NCBI RefSeq assembly: GCF_013912375.1
Contig: NZ_JACETV010000002.1
Span: 868,001 to 932,000, forward strand
Reading direction: 5' to 3'
From: Emticicia sp. BO119
GTDB lineage: Bacteria; Bacteroidota; Bacteroidia; Cytophagales; Spirosomataceae
Length of the DNA: 64,000 bases
The notes below the pieces were generated by a model. That model did no database searches, was not told where the DNA came from, and was given only the letters and a program-made list of their open reading frames with translations. Position 1 is the stretch's first letter, and every line of letters begins with the position of its first letter. Shown piece after piece: positions 1 through 8,338 of the stretch. Position numbers and translations under genes: made by a program.

Positions 1-202
1 AAGTGTCTATACCCAAGTATTTGGCCTGAGCTTTTTTCTCTATTTTATTAAAAATAGAGAAACCCTTACATCTGCTTAAAAAAGTGCGATAAAAAGCCCC
101 TGAAACACACGAAAAATTTAAAATATTTAATAAAATTTCAATAATTTCTTTGTAAATTTGATTAGTTATATAAAACGTCAATATTTCAAACTTTTTTAGA
201 AA
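1..202. other. Intergenic region upstream of ssb
   Basis: I see no convincing coding region here. The sequence is very AT-rich. A TAAATTTG at 153-160 matches the Bacteroidetes -7 consensus TAnnTTTG and could be part of the ssb promoter, but I could not find a matching -33 TTG at the usual distance, so the promoter call is weak. Confidence 0.4.
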
Positions 203-673
203 ATGGCTGGTGTAAACAAAGTTATTTTATTAGGAAGACTGGGGCAAGACCCCGAAGTCCGCACACTTCCGAGTGGTGGTAAAGTGGTAAACTTTAGCAT
301 TGCTACCTCAGAAAACTATACAAACAAAAACGGAGAAAGAGTAGAGCAAACAGAATGGCATAGAGTTGAGTTATGGGATAACCTCGCAAATGTTGCAGAG
401 CAATATCTGAAGAAAGGCGACATGGCTTATGTTGAAGGGAAAATCCGTACTGAGAAATGGACTGACCAGAATGGGCAAGAAAGATATACGCAGAAAATCA
501 GGGGTACTGCTATGCAATTGGTAGGTGGTAGAGGTAATGCAGTAGAAGAAAATGAGACGACCTCTTCTTATGGCAGCAATAGCGGTGGCGGATATGCGCC
601 TAAGCCGGCCCCCATACCAACCCCTCCGCCAATTGAAATGGCCGGAAACGGAGGCGATGATTTACCGTTTTAA
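203..673 (+). CDS. ssb: Single-stranded DNA-binding protein
   Basis: This 156-residue protein binds single-stranded DNA during replication, repair and recombination. Residues 1-110 form the OB-fold, opening with MAGVNKVILLGRLGQDPEVR and containing the typical TEWHRVE stretch. A Gly/Pro-rich flexible linker follows, and the protein ends in the acidic tip DDLPF that in this family docks partner proteins. The length is usual for bacterial SSB. It stands alone and is convergent with uvrB, from which it is separated by a perfect bidirectional hairpin. The start is supported by the A-rich sequence immediately before the ATG and by the conserved N-terminus. Confidence 0.97.
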   Translation: MAGVNKVILLGRLGQDPEVRTLPSGGKVVNFSIATSENYTNKNGERVEQTEWHRVELWDNLANVAEQYLKKGDMAYVEGKIRTEKWTDQNGQERYTQKIRGTAMQLVGGRGNAVEENETTSSYGSNSGGGYAPKPAPIPTPPPIEMAGNGGDDLPF

Positions 674-698
674 ATGAAATAGCATATCGGTATAATAC

Positions 699-726
699 GT
701 AGGGGTTCAGAATTCTGAACCCCTAC
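699..726. terminator. Bidirectional terminator between ssb and uvrB
   Basis: A perfect 12-bp inverted repeat (GTAGGGGTTCAG / CTGAACCCCTAC) with an AATT centre lies between the convergent stop codons of ssb and uvrB. Only short T runs follow it, so termination is inferred mainly from position and stem strength. Confidence 0.7.
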
Positions 727-736
727 ATCATTTATA

Positions 737-2761
737 TCAATTTGCCCTTTCAATCTTTTCTTTCAATTGAAGCATTTCATCTCTGAATCGGGCTGCTTCG
801 AGGAAGTCAAGCTCTTTGGCGGCACGTTCCATCTTTCTCTGAGTTTCTTCCAGTAGTTTCTGTAACTGACTTTTGTTCATATAGCCTACTACCGGGTCGG
901 CCGCTACATTCACTTCCTGTGGTTCAAGATAATAACTCTTTGTGCTTGGTCTGCTATCAGCAATAGAGGTTTGTTCCATAATTGCTTCTTTGCTCTTGAA
1001 TACCGTTTTAGGTACAATTCCATTAGCTTCATTATAAGCCATTTGAATAGCTCTCCTACGATTCGTTTCTTCAATTGCCTTAGCCATTGATCCTGTTATG
1101 GTATCTGCATACATCAATACTTTGCCGTTTTCGTTACGCGCAGCACGACCAATGGTTTGAATCAAAGAGCGTATGTCTCGCAGGAAGCCTTCCTTATCGG
1201 CATCCATAATTGCTACCAATGATACCTCTGGTAAGTCAAGCCCTTCTCTCAACAAGTTAACACCGACCAAAACGTCAAATACGCCTAACCTTAATTCCCG
1301 CAGGATTTCGACACGTTCAAAAGTTTTAACTTCTGAATGAATATACCGGCCTTTAATACCGACTTTATCCAGAAATTTGCTTAGTTCTTCGGCCATTCGT
1401 TTTGTAAGCGTAGTAACCAGTACCCGTTCTTTACGCTCTACCCGTATATGAATTTCTTCCAGTAAATCATCAATCTGATTGATGCTTGGTCTTACTTCAA
1501 TTTCAGGGTCAAGTAACCCAGTGGGGCGGATAATCTGTTCTACAACTACACCCTCTGCTCTTCTGATTTCGTAATCGGCAGGGGTAGCGCTTACAAAAAT
1601 AGTCTGTCCCACTAAATCTTCAAATTCCTGGAACTTCAATGGGCGATTATCCATCGCGGAGGGTAACCGGAATCCATACTCGACCAAAGACTCTTTACGT
1701 GAACGGTCGCCACCCCACATGGCTCTGATCTGTGGCATAGAAGCATGGCTTTCATCAACCACCATTAAAAAATCCTGTGGAAAGTAATCTAATAAACAGA
1801 AGGGACGTTGTCCGGGTAAACGTCTGTCGAAGTACCTTGAATAGTTTTCAATACCTGAGCAATAGCCCAATTCACGCATCATTTCCAAATCGAACTCTGT
1901 ACGTTCCTGTATGCGTTGAGCTTCCATCACCCGGCCATCAGATTCAAAATATTTGATTTGTTTTACCAATTCATCCTGTATCTCATGAATAGCCGTTTGC
2001 ATCACATCTCGTCCGGTTACGAATAAGTTGGCAGGGAAAATAGCAATCTGCTTTTCTGAAGATAATTTTTTTCCATTATTCGGGTCAATTCTTTGAATTT
2101 CTTCTATTTCATCGCCAAAAAAAATGAAACGGTAGGCAAAATCGGCATAACTTGGGTATAAATCAACAGTATCACCTTTTACTCTGAAATTTCCGCGAGT
2201 AAATTCAGCTTCAGTACGTGAATATAAAATCTCAACTAATTTATAAAGGAACTGATTACGGCTGAAATTTTGTCCAACTTTTACCTGAATAATACTTTGT
2301 TGCATTTCATGAGGGTTTCCGGCACCATAAATACAGGAAACCGAAGCAACCACAATGACATCCCGACGACCTGATAACAAAGAAGAAACGGTTGAAAGCC
2401 TTAGTTTATCAATCTCTTCATTAATCAAAAGGTCTTTCTCAATATAGGTATTGGTGGTAGCAATGTAGGCTTCAGGCTGGTAGTAGTCATAATAACTGAT
2501 AAAATATTCTACAGCATTTTCGGGAAAGAACTGCTTGAACTCTCCATACAATTGGGCAGCTAAAGTTTTGTTATGGCTTAGTATCAGAACAGGGCGGTCG
2601 AGTTGTGCGATAACATTGGCAACTGTAAAGGTTTTGCCCGAACCTGTAACACCCAATAAAACCTGGGTTTCTTCTCCATTTTTAATTCCCTCTACCAGTT
2701 TCTCAATAGCTTGTGGTTGGTCGCCGGTAGGTTTATAAGTAGAAGTGAGTTTGTATTGCAT
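737..2761 (-). CDS. uvrB: UvrABC excinuclease subunit B
   Basis: UvrB is the damage-verification helicase of nucleotide excision repair. It loads with UvrA and recruits UvrC. The 674-residue length is normal. Walker A (GVTGSGKT) lies at about residues 37-44, the beta-hairpin region with YYDYYQPEAY at about residue 90, the helicase motif VVDESH near residue 336, and the RAARNENG stretch of motif VI near residue 540. The C-terminal UVR domain that contacts UvrC (about residues 630-670) is present. The gene is monocistronic. Its start lies only about 80 bp from the divergent sugar-dehydrogenase gene, so the two share a short promoter region. All expected motifs are intact. Confidence 0.98.
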   Translation of the reverse strand: MQYKLTSTYKPTGDQPQAIEKLVEGIKNGEETQVLLGVTGSGKTFTVANVIAQLDRPVLILSHNKTLAAQLYGEFKQFFPENAVEYFISYYDYYQPEAYIATTNTYIEKDLLINEEIDKLRLSTVSSLLSGRRDVIVVASVSCIYGAGNPHEMQQSIIQVKVGQNFSRNQFLYKLVEILYSRTEAEFTRGNFRVKGDTVDLYPSYADFAYRFIFFGDEIEEIQRIDPNNGKKLSSEKQIAIFPANLFVTGRDVMQTAIHEIQDELVKQIKYFESDGRVMEAQRIQERTEFDLEMMRELGYCSGIENYSRYFDRRLPGQRPFCLLDYFPQDFLMVVDESHASMPQIRAMWGGDRSRKESLVEYGFRLPSAMDNRPLKFQEFEDLVGQTIFVSATPADYEIRRAEGVVVEQIIRPTGLLDPEIEVRPSINQIDDLLEEIHIRVERKERVLVTTLTKRMAEELSKFLDKVGIKGRYIHSEVKTFERVEILRELRLGVFDVLVGVNLLREGLDLPEVSLVAIMDADKEGFLRDIRSLIQTIGRAARNENGKVLMYADTITGSMAKAIEETNRRRAIQMAYNEANGIVPKTVFKSKEAIMEQTSIADSRPSTKSYYLEPQEVNVAADPVVGYMNKSQLQKLLEETQRKMERAAKELDFLEAARFRDEMLQLKEKIERAN

Positions 2762-2843
2762 ATGTGAGAATCATTGTAATAGGCCTATCAAACAAAACAA
2801 AAGTTTCGTAGTTATAGTTTCGTATTTTCTAATAAAAACCGCC

Positions 2844-4331
2844 ATGAAAAACCTCTCCATCCTACTTTTTTTAAGTACAAATTTTGCGTTTGGTCAGTAC
2901 AACACTTTTTACTTGTCTCCGGCCAATTCTGTGATAAGTACAGGGCAAAGTGTTAATCTGACAGCCTCTGGTTGTACTGGTACTGTCAGCTGGTCAACAG
3001 GCCAGACTGGTATCAGTATTACGGTTTCTCCGGTGGTTTCGACCAAGATTTCGGCCACCTGTAGTACAAGTGGTCAATCAACCAATGAAGTGATTGTTGA
3101 AGTAAGGTCTTGTGAAGAAAATGTTGATGTAAATAGTGGTATAGCAACCGGCACGTATGTTTTTGAGGCAAACAATAAGATAGCGGGTATCAGTTTTATT
3201 AATGCCGGAGCAAATGTACATTTTAAAGCAGGGAAACAGGTGTCGTTGAGCACAGGTTTTGAGGCAAAGCCGGGAAGTGTGTTTAAGGCAACCATCGGGG
3301 CATGTACGGATACTTTGTATTTACAAACCCGCCGTGTAGCGGATAAGCTTAATTTACCCTGGGAGATTTTGTGGGGGCCGGATGATTTTATCTGGATGAC
3401 TGAGAAATCCGGGAAAATCAGTCGGGTAAATCCACAAACAGGACAGATTACTTCTGTATTCAGCATTGCAGAAGTTTTGAACAATGGAGAGGGAGGCTTG
3501 TTAGGCATGGTGTTACATCCTGATTTTATTAATTCTCCTTATGTGTACTTGGTGTATAATTATGGTGTTTCTGCACCTTTAGAGAAAATAGTCAGGTTTA
3601 CTTATGATGGTACTACTTTGATAAATCCACAAACTTTATTAGATAATATTGTGGGTGCGAGTATTCATAATGGTAGTCGATTGGTAATTACGCCGGATTT
3701 AAAATTATTTATTACCACCGGAGATGCGAATAATACAAGCCTGCCGCAGGATACTACAAAAGTAAACGGTAAAATTCTGAGAATAAATCTTGATGGAAGT
3801 ATTCCTGCCGATAACCCCTATGTTGGTAGTGCTGTGTGGAGTATTGGTCATAGAAATCCGCAGGGAATGGTATATGCCAATGATAAACTCTATACGTCGA
3901 TGCATGGCCCATTGATTGAAGATGAAATAAATCTGATTCAGAAGAAAGGTAATTATGGCTGGCCAAGCGTAAATGGGCCTTGTGATAGTGGTTCTGAACC
4001 TGCTTTTTGCAGTGCTAATAATGTGATTGAGCCGATTTTCTCTTCGGGTGGTTCTACATGGGCATTCTGTGGTTTAGATTATTATAACAACAGTTCGTAC
4101 CCAGCCTGGCAAAATAATCTGTTGATGGTTTCTTTAAAGAACCAGACTTTTTATGCTTTTCAATTGAGTAATGATGGTAATAGCATTGTGGGGCAACCCA
4201 CTTTGTATTATACGAATCAGTTTGGCCGCCTGCGCGACATCGCAGTTTCGCCTGATGGTAAGGTTTATATATGCACCAGCAATGGCAGTAATAATGACCA
4301 ACTGATAGAAATAAAGCCTATGGCAAATTAG
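2844..4331 (+). CDS. Secreted PQQ-dependent sugar dehydrogenase (glucose/sorbosone dehydrogenase family)
   Basis: This 495-residue exported protein has a signal peptide (MKNLSILLFLSTNFAFG). About 150 residues of Ser/Thr-rich surface sequence follow, including a segment (VSLSTGFEAKPGSVF) of a kind common in secreted Bacteroidetes proteins. A six-bladed beta-propeller of the soluble glucose dehydrogenase family begins near LNLPWEILWGPDD. Supporting motifs are GSRLVITPD, FITTGD, GHRNPQGMVY and GNYGWP. Family members oxidise aldoses using PQQ and calcium. The substrate here is unknown. The reading frame stays open upstream to 2745, but that would overlap uvrB, and the ATG at 2844 directly precedes the signal peptide, so I chose it. 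No C-terminal sorting domain is obvious. Confidence 0.85.
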   Translation: MKNLSILLFLSTNFAFGQYNTFYLSPANSVISTGQSVNLTASGCTGTVSWSTGQTGISITVSPVVSTKISATCSTSGQSTNEVIVEVRSCEENVDVNSGIATGTYVFEANNKIAGISFINAGANVHFKAGKQVSLSTGFEAKPGSVFKATIGACTDTLYLQTRRVADKLNLPWEILWGPDDFIWMTEKSGKISRVNPQTGQITSVFSIAEVLNNGEGGLLGMVLHPDFINSPYVYLVYNYGVSAPLEKIVRFTYDGTTLINPQTLLDNIVGASIHNGSRLVITPDLKLFITTGDANNTSLPQDTTKVNGKILRINLDGSIPADNPYVGSAVWSIGHRNPQGMVYANDKLYTSMHGPLIEDEINLIQKKGNYGWPSVNGPCDSGSEPAFCSANNVIEPIFSSGGSTWAFCGLDYYNNSSYPAWQNNLLMVSLKNQTFYAFQLSNDGNSIVGQPTLYYTNQFGRLRDIAVSPDGKVYICTSNGSNNDQLIEIKPMAN

Positions 4332-4394
4332 GATTCGATAAAAACCCTGTGTAAGTATGCCGGAATTGTATTTATTTTGCCAAAAAAAAAATTT

Positions 4395-5012
4395 ATGAAG
4401 CCAGTTTACAAAGCACACCCGTGGCATGGTATTCCGATTGGAGAAAAAGCCCCCGAGACAGTTACGACATTTATTGAGATTGTACCATCAGATACCATTA
4501 AATATGAAATAGACAAAGAGTCGGGTTATTTGAAAATAGATCGTCCGCAAAAATATTCTAATATTATTCCGTCTTTGTACGGCTTTATTCCACAGACTTA
4601 TTGTGGCGAAGAAGTAGCTAAACTGGCGCGTGAGCGTGGTTCTGATAAAGTAACAGAGGGCGACGGAGACCCGTTGGATATTTGTGTATTATCAAGCCAT
4701 AATATTCCTCATGGTGATATTTTATTGCAGGCTATTCCGATTGGCGGTTTGTGTTTATTAGATAAAGGCGAGGCCGATGATAAAATCATTGCCGTATTGG
4801 TAGCTGACCCGATATATCAGAAATTTCAGGACATCAGCGAATTACCAGAAGCTATTCTGGCCAGATTAAAGCATTATTTCCTGACTTACAAGAGCTTGCC
4901 GGACGAAAAAAATGCTATTGAAATCTCGAATGTGTATGGCAGAGAAGGGGCACATGAAGTAATCAGAAAATCAATGATGGATTACCGTGATTTGATTTTT
5001 AGGCCTATTTGA
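4395..5012 (+). CDS. ppa: Inorganic pyrophosphatase, family I
   Basis: This enzyme hydrolyses pyrophosphate to phosphate in the cytoplasm, pulling biosynthetic reactions forward. Family I metal-binding residues are visible in DGDPLDICVL, and the substrate-binding region is marked by YGFIPQTYCG. At 205 residues it is longer than the E. coli enzyme (about 175), with extra sequence such as the RERGSDKVTEGDGDP insertion typical of this branch. The frame opens at a TTG at 4377, but the ATG at 4395, preceded by an A/T-rich stretch, gives the natural N-terminus MKPVYKAHPWHG. It is followed by a terminator hairpin and appears monocistronic. Confidence 0.93.
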   Translation: MKPVYKAHPWHGIPIGEKAPETVTTFIEIVPSDTIKYEIDKESGYLKIDRPQKYSNIIPSLYGFIPQTYCGEEVAKLARERGSDKVTEGDGDPLDICVLSSHNIPHGDILLQAIPIGGLCLLDKGEADDKIIAVLVADPIYQKFQDISELPEAILARLKHYFLTYKSLPDEKNAIEISNVYGREGAHEVIRKSMMDYRDLIFRPI

Positions 5013-5038
5013 GCTAAAGTCAGATTTATATAAAGAGG

Positions 5039-5075
5039 CGAGGTATAGTTCTTAAGAGAGCTATGCCTCGTTTTG
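5039..5075 (+). terminator. Terminator after ppa
   Basis: CGAGGTATAG at 5039-5048 pairs with CTATGCCTCG at 5061-5070, with one G-U pair, and is followed directly by TTTTGT. The position, about 30 bp after the ppa stop, fits an intrinsic terminator. Confidence 0.75.
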
Positions 5076-5214
5076 TATTTTAAAATACCTATAAAACACC
5101 AATAGTATTGTATGCCTACATTGAATTGACAGATAAGTAATAGGATTACCATTTTATTATTGTACCTTTGCAGCTTGATAATCAATATATTACAGCAGTG
5201 ATGCTGCAAACTCA

Positions 5215-6948
5215 ATGAAGAATACAGACAGACCTCAAAGACCGAGGAAAGACACGAAAGATAAATCTTTCTCTCCAGGAGCAGAAAAGCGCTCAGACAA
5301 AAAAAGCTTCTCAGATGAAAAACGCCCTTACGGCGAGAAGAAATCTCCTTCAGTTGCCAGACCCAAAGGCAATTTTCCTAAAAAAGATGGTTTTGAAAGA
5401 AGTTTCTCCGAACCTCGTTTCGGTGAAAAAAGACCTTTTGGTGCTAAAAAACCATTTACTAATGAGCCATCAGAAAGCCCGTTTGAGAAGAAAGCAGAGA
5501 GAGGTTCAGATAGTAAACGTCCTTACGGAGAAAAGAAATCATTTTCAAATGACCGCCCATTCTCAAAAAGAGAAGAAGGTGGTTTTGATAAAAAACGTCC
5601 TTACGGAGAAAAGAAATCTTTTTCTGGCGATAGCCCAAGTCGTTCATTTGAGAAAAGAGATGGTGGAAGTTTTGAAAAACGCGCATACGGTGATAAAAAA
5701 CCATTTAGTAATGACCGCTCAGACCGTCCATTCTCAAAAAGAGAAGGCGGCGGCCTTGATAAAAAACGTTCTTATGGTGATAAGAAACCATTTTCAAGCG
5801 ACCGTCCGGAACGTTCATTCGAGAAAGGAGAAGGAGGTAGTTTTGAAAAACGTTCTTATGGTGATAAGAAACCGTTTTCAAGTGACCGCCCGGAACGTTC
5901 ATTCGAGAAAAGAGAAGGAGGTAGTTTTGAAAAACGTTCTTATGGTGATAAGAAACCGTTTTCAAGTGACAGCCCGGCCCGTTCATTTGAGAAAAGAGAC
6001 AGTAGAAGTTTTGAGAAACGTCCTTATGGTGATAAGAAAACTTTTTCTAATGACCGTTCAGATCGTCCGTTCGATAAAAGAGAAGAAAGAGGCTCTGGGA
6101 GAGGTGGGAAGGTAGAAAGAAAAGAGAATCAGGCAAGTACCTCTAAAACAACAGCCCCGACTTATAACCTTGATAAAATGAAAAGCTCTTTGCCTGCAAG
6201 AGTGCAACGAAAAGTTGCGCAGGAAGAAAAAGAGTCAGATGGCCTGATAAGACTGAACCGTTATATTTCTAATGCAGGTATTGCTTCGCGCCGTGATGCC
6301 GATGAACTGATAGCATCAGGGCAGATTACAGTAAATGGTAAGGAAATCACAGAAATGGGCTACAAAGTAAAGCCTAATGATGTGGTGAAATATGGCAAGA
6401 AGATATTGAACCGTGAGAAACTGGTTTATCTTTTGTTGAATAAGCCAAAAGATTTTATTACGACTACCGAAGACCCGAACGAGCGCAAAACCGTAATGGA
6501 TTTAGTGGCGAATGCCTGTGAAGAAAGAGTCTATCCGGTGGGACGTTTGGATAGGAATACTACAGGTTTATTACTATTAACCAACGATGGGGAATTGGCC
6601 GAAAAGTTGTCTCACCCGTCTAATGAAATAAAAAAGATTTATCAGGTAGAATTGGACAAACCTATTACGGACGAACATTTTGAGGCGATCAAAAACGGAG
6701 TTGAATTGGAAGATGGCTTGATTAAAGCAGATGATCTGGGTTTGGTAACACCTGATGCTGAAGTAGTAGGAATAGAGATTCATAGTGGGAAAAACCGCAT
6801 TGTTCGCAGGATTTTCGAGCATTTTGGCTATGAAGTTCTGAAACTTGACCGAACAACCTATGCAGGTTTGAATAAGAAAGACCTGCCACGTGGTAAATGG
6901 AGATTCCTGACAGAGAAAGAGGTGATCAGATTAAAATATATGATTTAA
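5215..6948 (+). CDS. RluB/RsuA-family pseudouridine synthase with long repetitive basic N-terminal tail
   Basis: The C-terminal part of this 577-residue protein is a complete 16S/23S rRNA pseudouridine synthase. An S4 RNA-binding domain begins at IRLNRYISNAGIASRR (about residue 343), and the catalytic motif GRLDRNTTGLL follows at about residue 443. The first 310 or so residues are low-complexity and highly charged. They contain at least seven copies of a 26-29-residue unit centred on R(S/P)YG(D/E)KK(P/S)FS, at nucleotide spacings of 78-87 bp between 5518 and 6019. Such tails occur on other Bacteroidetes RluB-like proteins and probably increase RNA affinity (inference). Another frame across the repeats is also open, but it is an artefact of the repeat. 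A terminator follows. Confidence 0.9.
   Translation: MKNTDRPQRPRKDTKDKSFSPGAEKRSDKKSFSDEKRPYGEKKSPSVARPKGNFPKKDGFERSFSEPRFGEKRPFGAKKPFTNEPSESPFEKKAERGSDSKRPYGEKKSFSNDRPFSKREEGGFDKKRPYGEKKSFSGDSPSRSFEKRDGGSFEKRAYGDKKPFSNDRSDRPFSKREGGGLDKKRSYGDKKPFSSDRPERSFEKGEGGSFEKRSYGDKKPFSSDRPERSFEKREGGSFEKRSYGDKKPFSSDSPARSFEKRDSRSFEKRPYGDKKTFSNDRSDRPFDKREERGSGRGGKVERKENQASTSKTTAPTYNLDKMKSSLPARVQRKVAQEEKESDGLIRLNRYISNAGIASRRDADELIASGQITVNGKEITEMGYKVKPNDVVKYGKKILNREKLVYLLLNKPKDFITTTEDPNERKTVMDLVANACEERVYPVGRLDRNTTGLLLLTNDGELAEKLSHPSNEIKKIYQVELDKPITDEHFEAIKNGVELEDGLIKADDLGLVTPDAEVVGIEIHSGKNRIVRRIFEHFGYEVLKLDRTTYAGLNKKDLPRGKWRFLTEKEVIRLKYMI
5518..6105 (+). repeat. Tandem in-frame coding repeat (78-87 bp unit, about 7 copies)
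   Basis: Copies begin near 5518, 5596, 5680, 5767, 5851, 5935 and 6019. The last four intervals are 84-87 bp, and those copies are nearly identical at nucleotide level, which points to recent slippage or unequal exchange. Unit lengths are all multiples of three, so the reading frame of the pseudouridine synthase is kept. Confidence 0.85.
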
Positions 6949-6957
6949 GATAGATTT

Positions 6958-6993
6958 TAAAAATGCCGGAACTCGCGGTTCCGGCATTTTTTA
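6958..6993 (+). terminator. Terminator after the pseudouridine synthase gene
   Basis: A 12-bp perfect stem (AAATGCCGGAAC / GTTCCGGCATTT) is followed by a T run at 6987-6992. It lies just after the stop codon and is a classic intrinsic terminator. Confidence 0.9.
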
Positions 6994-7068
6994 TTACTGC
7001 CACTTGTCTATATTAATACCAACGATTATCTAAAAATTATTACATTTGCAAAAAAAGTAATTGCAAGA

Positions 7069-7893
7069 ATGAATTATAACCTAAGTCAAGTTCCTAAACG
7101 TACAGGTAAGCCCCGGGAGTCAGGTCTAACAATGGTAATGGATAAAGGGTTGAGCATCAGAGAAGTAGAAGATATGTTGTCTATTTCTGCACCGCACATA
7201 GACATCGTAAAGCTGGGCTGGGCAACTTCGTTCGTTACTCCTAATCTGAAAGATAAATTAAAAGTTTACAAAGATGCCGAGATACCCGTCTATTTTGGCG
7301 GTACACTTTTTGAAGCTTTTGTGGTGAGAGACCAGTTTGAGGATTATCTGAGAGTATTAGACGATTATGGCTTAGAGCATTGCGAAGTTTCAGACGGTTC
7401 TATTGAGATTCCTCACGATGAAAAATGTGAGTATATTGCTCGTCTGGCTACTCGTGCAAAAGTACTTTCGGAAGTAGGATCAAAAGATGCAGAAAAGATA
7501 TTTGCCCCTTATAAATGGATTGAAATGATGCAGGCCGAACTGAATGCAGGTGCATGGAAAGTGATCGGTGAAGCCCGAGAGGGCGGTAACGTGGGGTTGT
7601 TTCGTAGTAGTGGAGAGGTGCGTCAGGGGCTGGTTGATGAGATTATTCATGCTATTCCGGCTGAGAAAATTATATGGGAGGCTCCGCAAAAATCGCAACA
7701 GGTTTATTTCGTGAAATTAGTTGGAGCTAATGTAAATGTTGGAAATATTGCTCCTAACGAAGTGATTCCGTTAGAAACTATCCGCTTAGGATTGCGAGGT
7801 GATACCTTTGGCACATTCCTGACCGAAAAAGCAAAAAAACGCTTCAAACTGGGTAAATATAGTAGTGACAGAAGAATAGTCCAGGACGAATAA
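7069..7893 (+). CDS. Phosphosulfolactate synthase family protein (ComA-like)
   Basis: This 274-residue TIM-barrel protein resembles ComA, which adds sulfite to phosphoenolpyruvate to give phosphosulfolactate, the first step of coenzyme M synthesis in methanogens. Recognisable segments are HIDIVKLGWATSF, VYFGGTLFEAF, CEVSDGSIEIP and the C-terminal RLGLRGDTFG. Bacteroidetes do not make coenzyme M. A role in sulfonate or sulfonolipid metabolism is plausible but is inference from the phylum's biology. The gene is alone, preceded by the terminator of the previous gene and a TACATTTG -7-like box at 7041-7048. Confidence 0.8.
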   Translation: MNYNLSQVPKRTGKPRESGLTMVMDKGLSIREVEDMLSISAPHIDIVKLGWATSFVTPNLKDKLKVYKDAEIPVYFGGTLFEAFVVRDQFEDYLRVLDDYGLEHCEVSDGSIEIPHDEKCEYIARLATRAKVLSEVGSKDAEKIFAPYKWIEMMQAELNAGAWKVIGEAREGGNVGLFRSSGEVRQGLVDEIIHAIPAEKIIWEAPQKSQQVYFVKLVGANVNVGNIAPNEVIPLETIRLGLRGDTFGTFLTEKAKKRFKLGKYSSDRRIVQDE

Positions 7894-8002
7894 ACACTTA
7901 CTGTGTGGTTAAATTTTGGCTCGAAACGAGCGATTATTGCTTCTAATATTGATATAAATAATTGCTATGCCTTGTAGTATTTTGATTTGCATAGTCCTTG
8001 GT

Positions 8003-8032
8003 GTTACTTTTTTTTACCTGAAAAAAAGTAAC
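8003..8032. repeat. GTTAC-poly(T) inverted repeat
   Basis: GTTACTTTTTTTT pairs with AAAAAAAGTAAC across a short TACCTG centre. Similar poly-T/poly-A palindromes containing GTTACTTTTT are, from memory, common intergenic repeats in Bacteroidetes. It may also act as a terminator for the ComA-like gene. Confidence 0.55.
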
Positions 8033-8058
8033 CAAAAAAGCAGGACCTCCAGTCCGGA

Positions 8059-8154
8059 CATCATTTAAACTCGTACAATTAAAAACTTGTAATATCTTTT
8101 CTAAATGCACAGTATTCTTCCAAGTTTTTAATCGTACTCAAACAGGAAATGATG
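8059..8154. repeat. Large imperfect inverted repeat (~31-34 bp arms)
   Basis: The left arm (CATCATTT..., CTCGTACAATTAAAAACTTG) at 8059-8089 is complementary to the right arm (CAAGTTTTTAATCGTAC..., AAATGATG) at 8121-8154, with a loop of about 31 bp. There is no coding capacity and no transposase nearby. It could be a small non-autonomous element or a structured RNA. Confidence 0.55.
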
Positions 8155-8338
8155 TTTTAAGGTTAAAATTTTTAGTTGTTATTTTTGTTGAATAAGTGTT
8201 GGCAGAGTGAGCGTAAAATATAAAATGCTCTTTTTATTTTAGGTAGCTAATAATTTTACCGCACATTAAAAATAAATCCGCTTAAATTTCAAACCAAACA
8301 CATATCCCTCATCAATTTCAGTAAGGGAACCGACTTTT

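Larger units (their letters stand above)
7894..8338. other. 445-bp non-coding region with palindromic elements
   Basis: No gene is supported here. A small GCTCG-AAA-CGAGC hairpin lies at 7919-7931. A long poly-T/poly-A inverted repeat lies at 8003-8032, and a larger imperfect inverted repeat at 8059-8154. The remaining part up to the DedA gene is AT-rich and shows nothing I can name. Confidence 0.5.

Noticed and set aside
5518-6105. Regularly spaced repeats resembling a CRISPR array
   Set aside because: Units are in-frame coding repeats without unique spacers, and no cas genes are present.
5315-6115. 266-residue open frame on the plus strand within the pseudouridine-synthase gene
   Set aside because: It is an alternative frame kept open by the repeat unit length. 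It is Lys/Val/Asn-rich nonsense and lies inside a gene with a well-supported frame.
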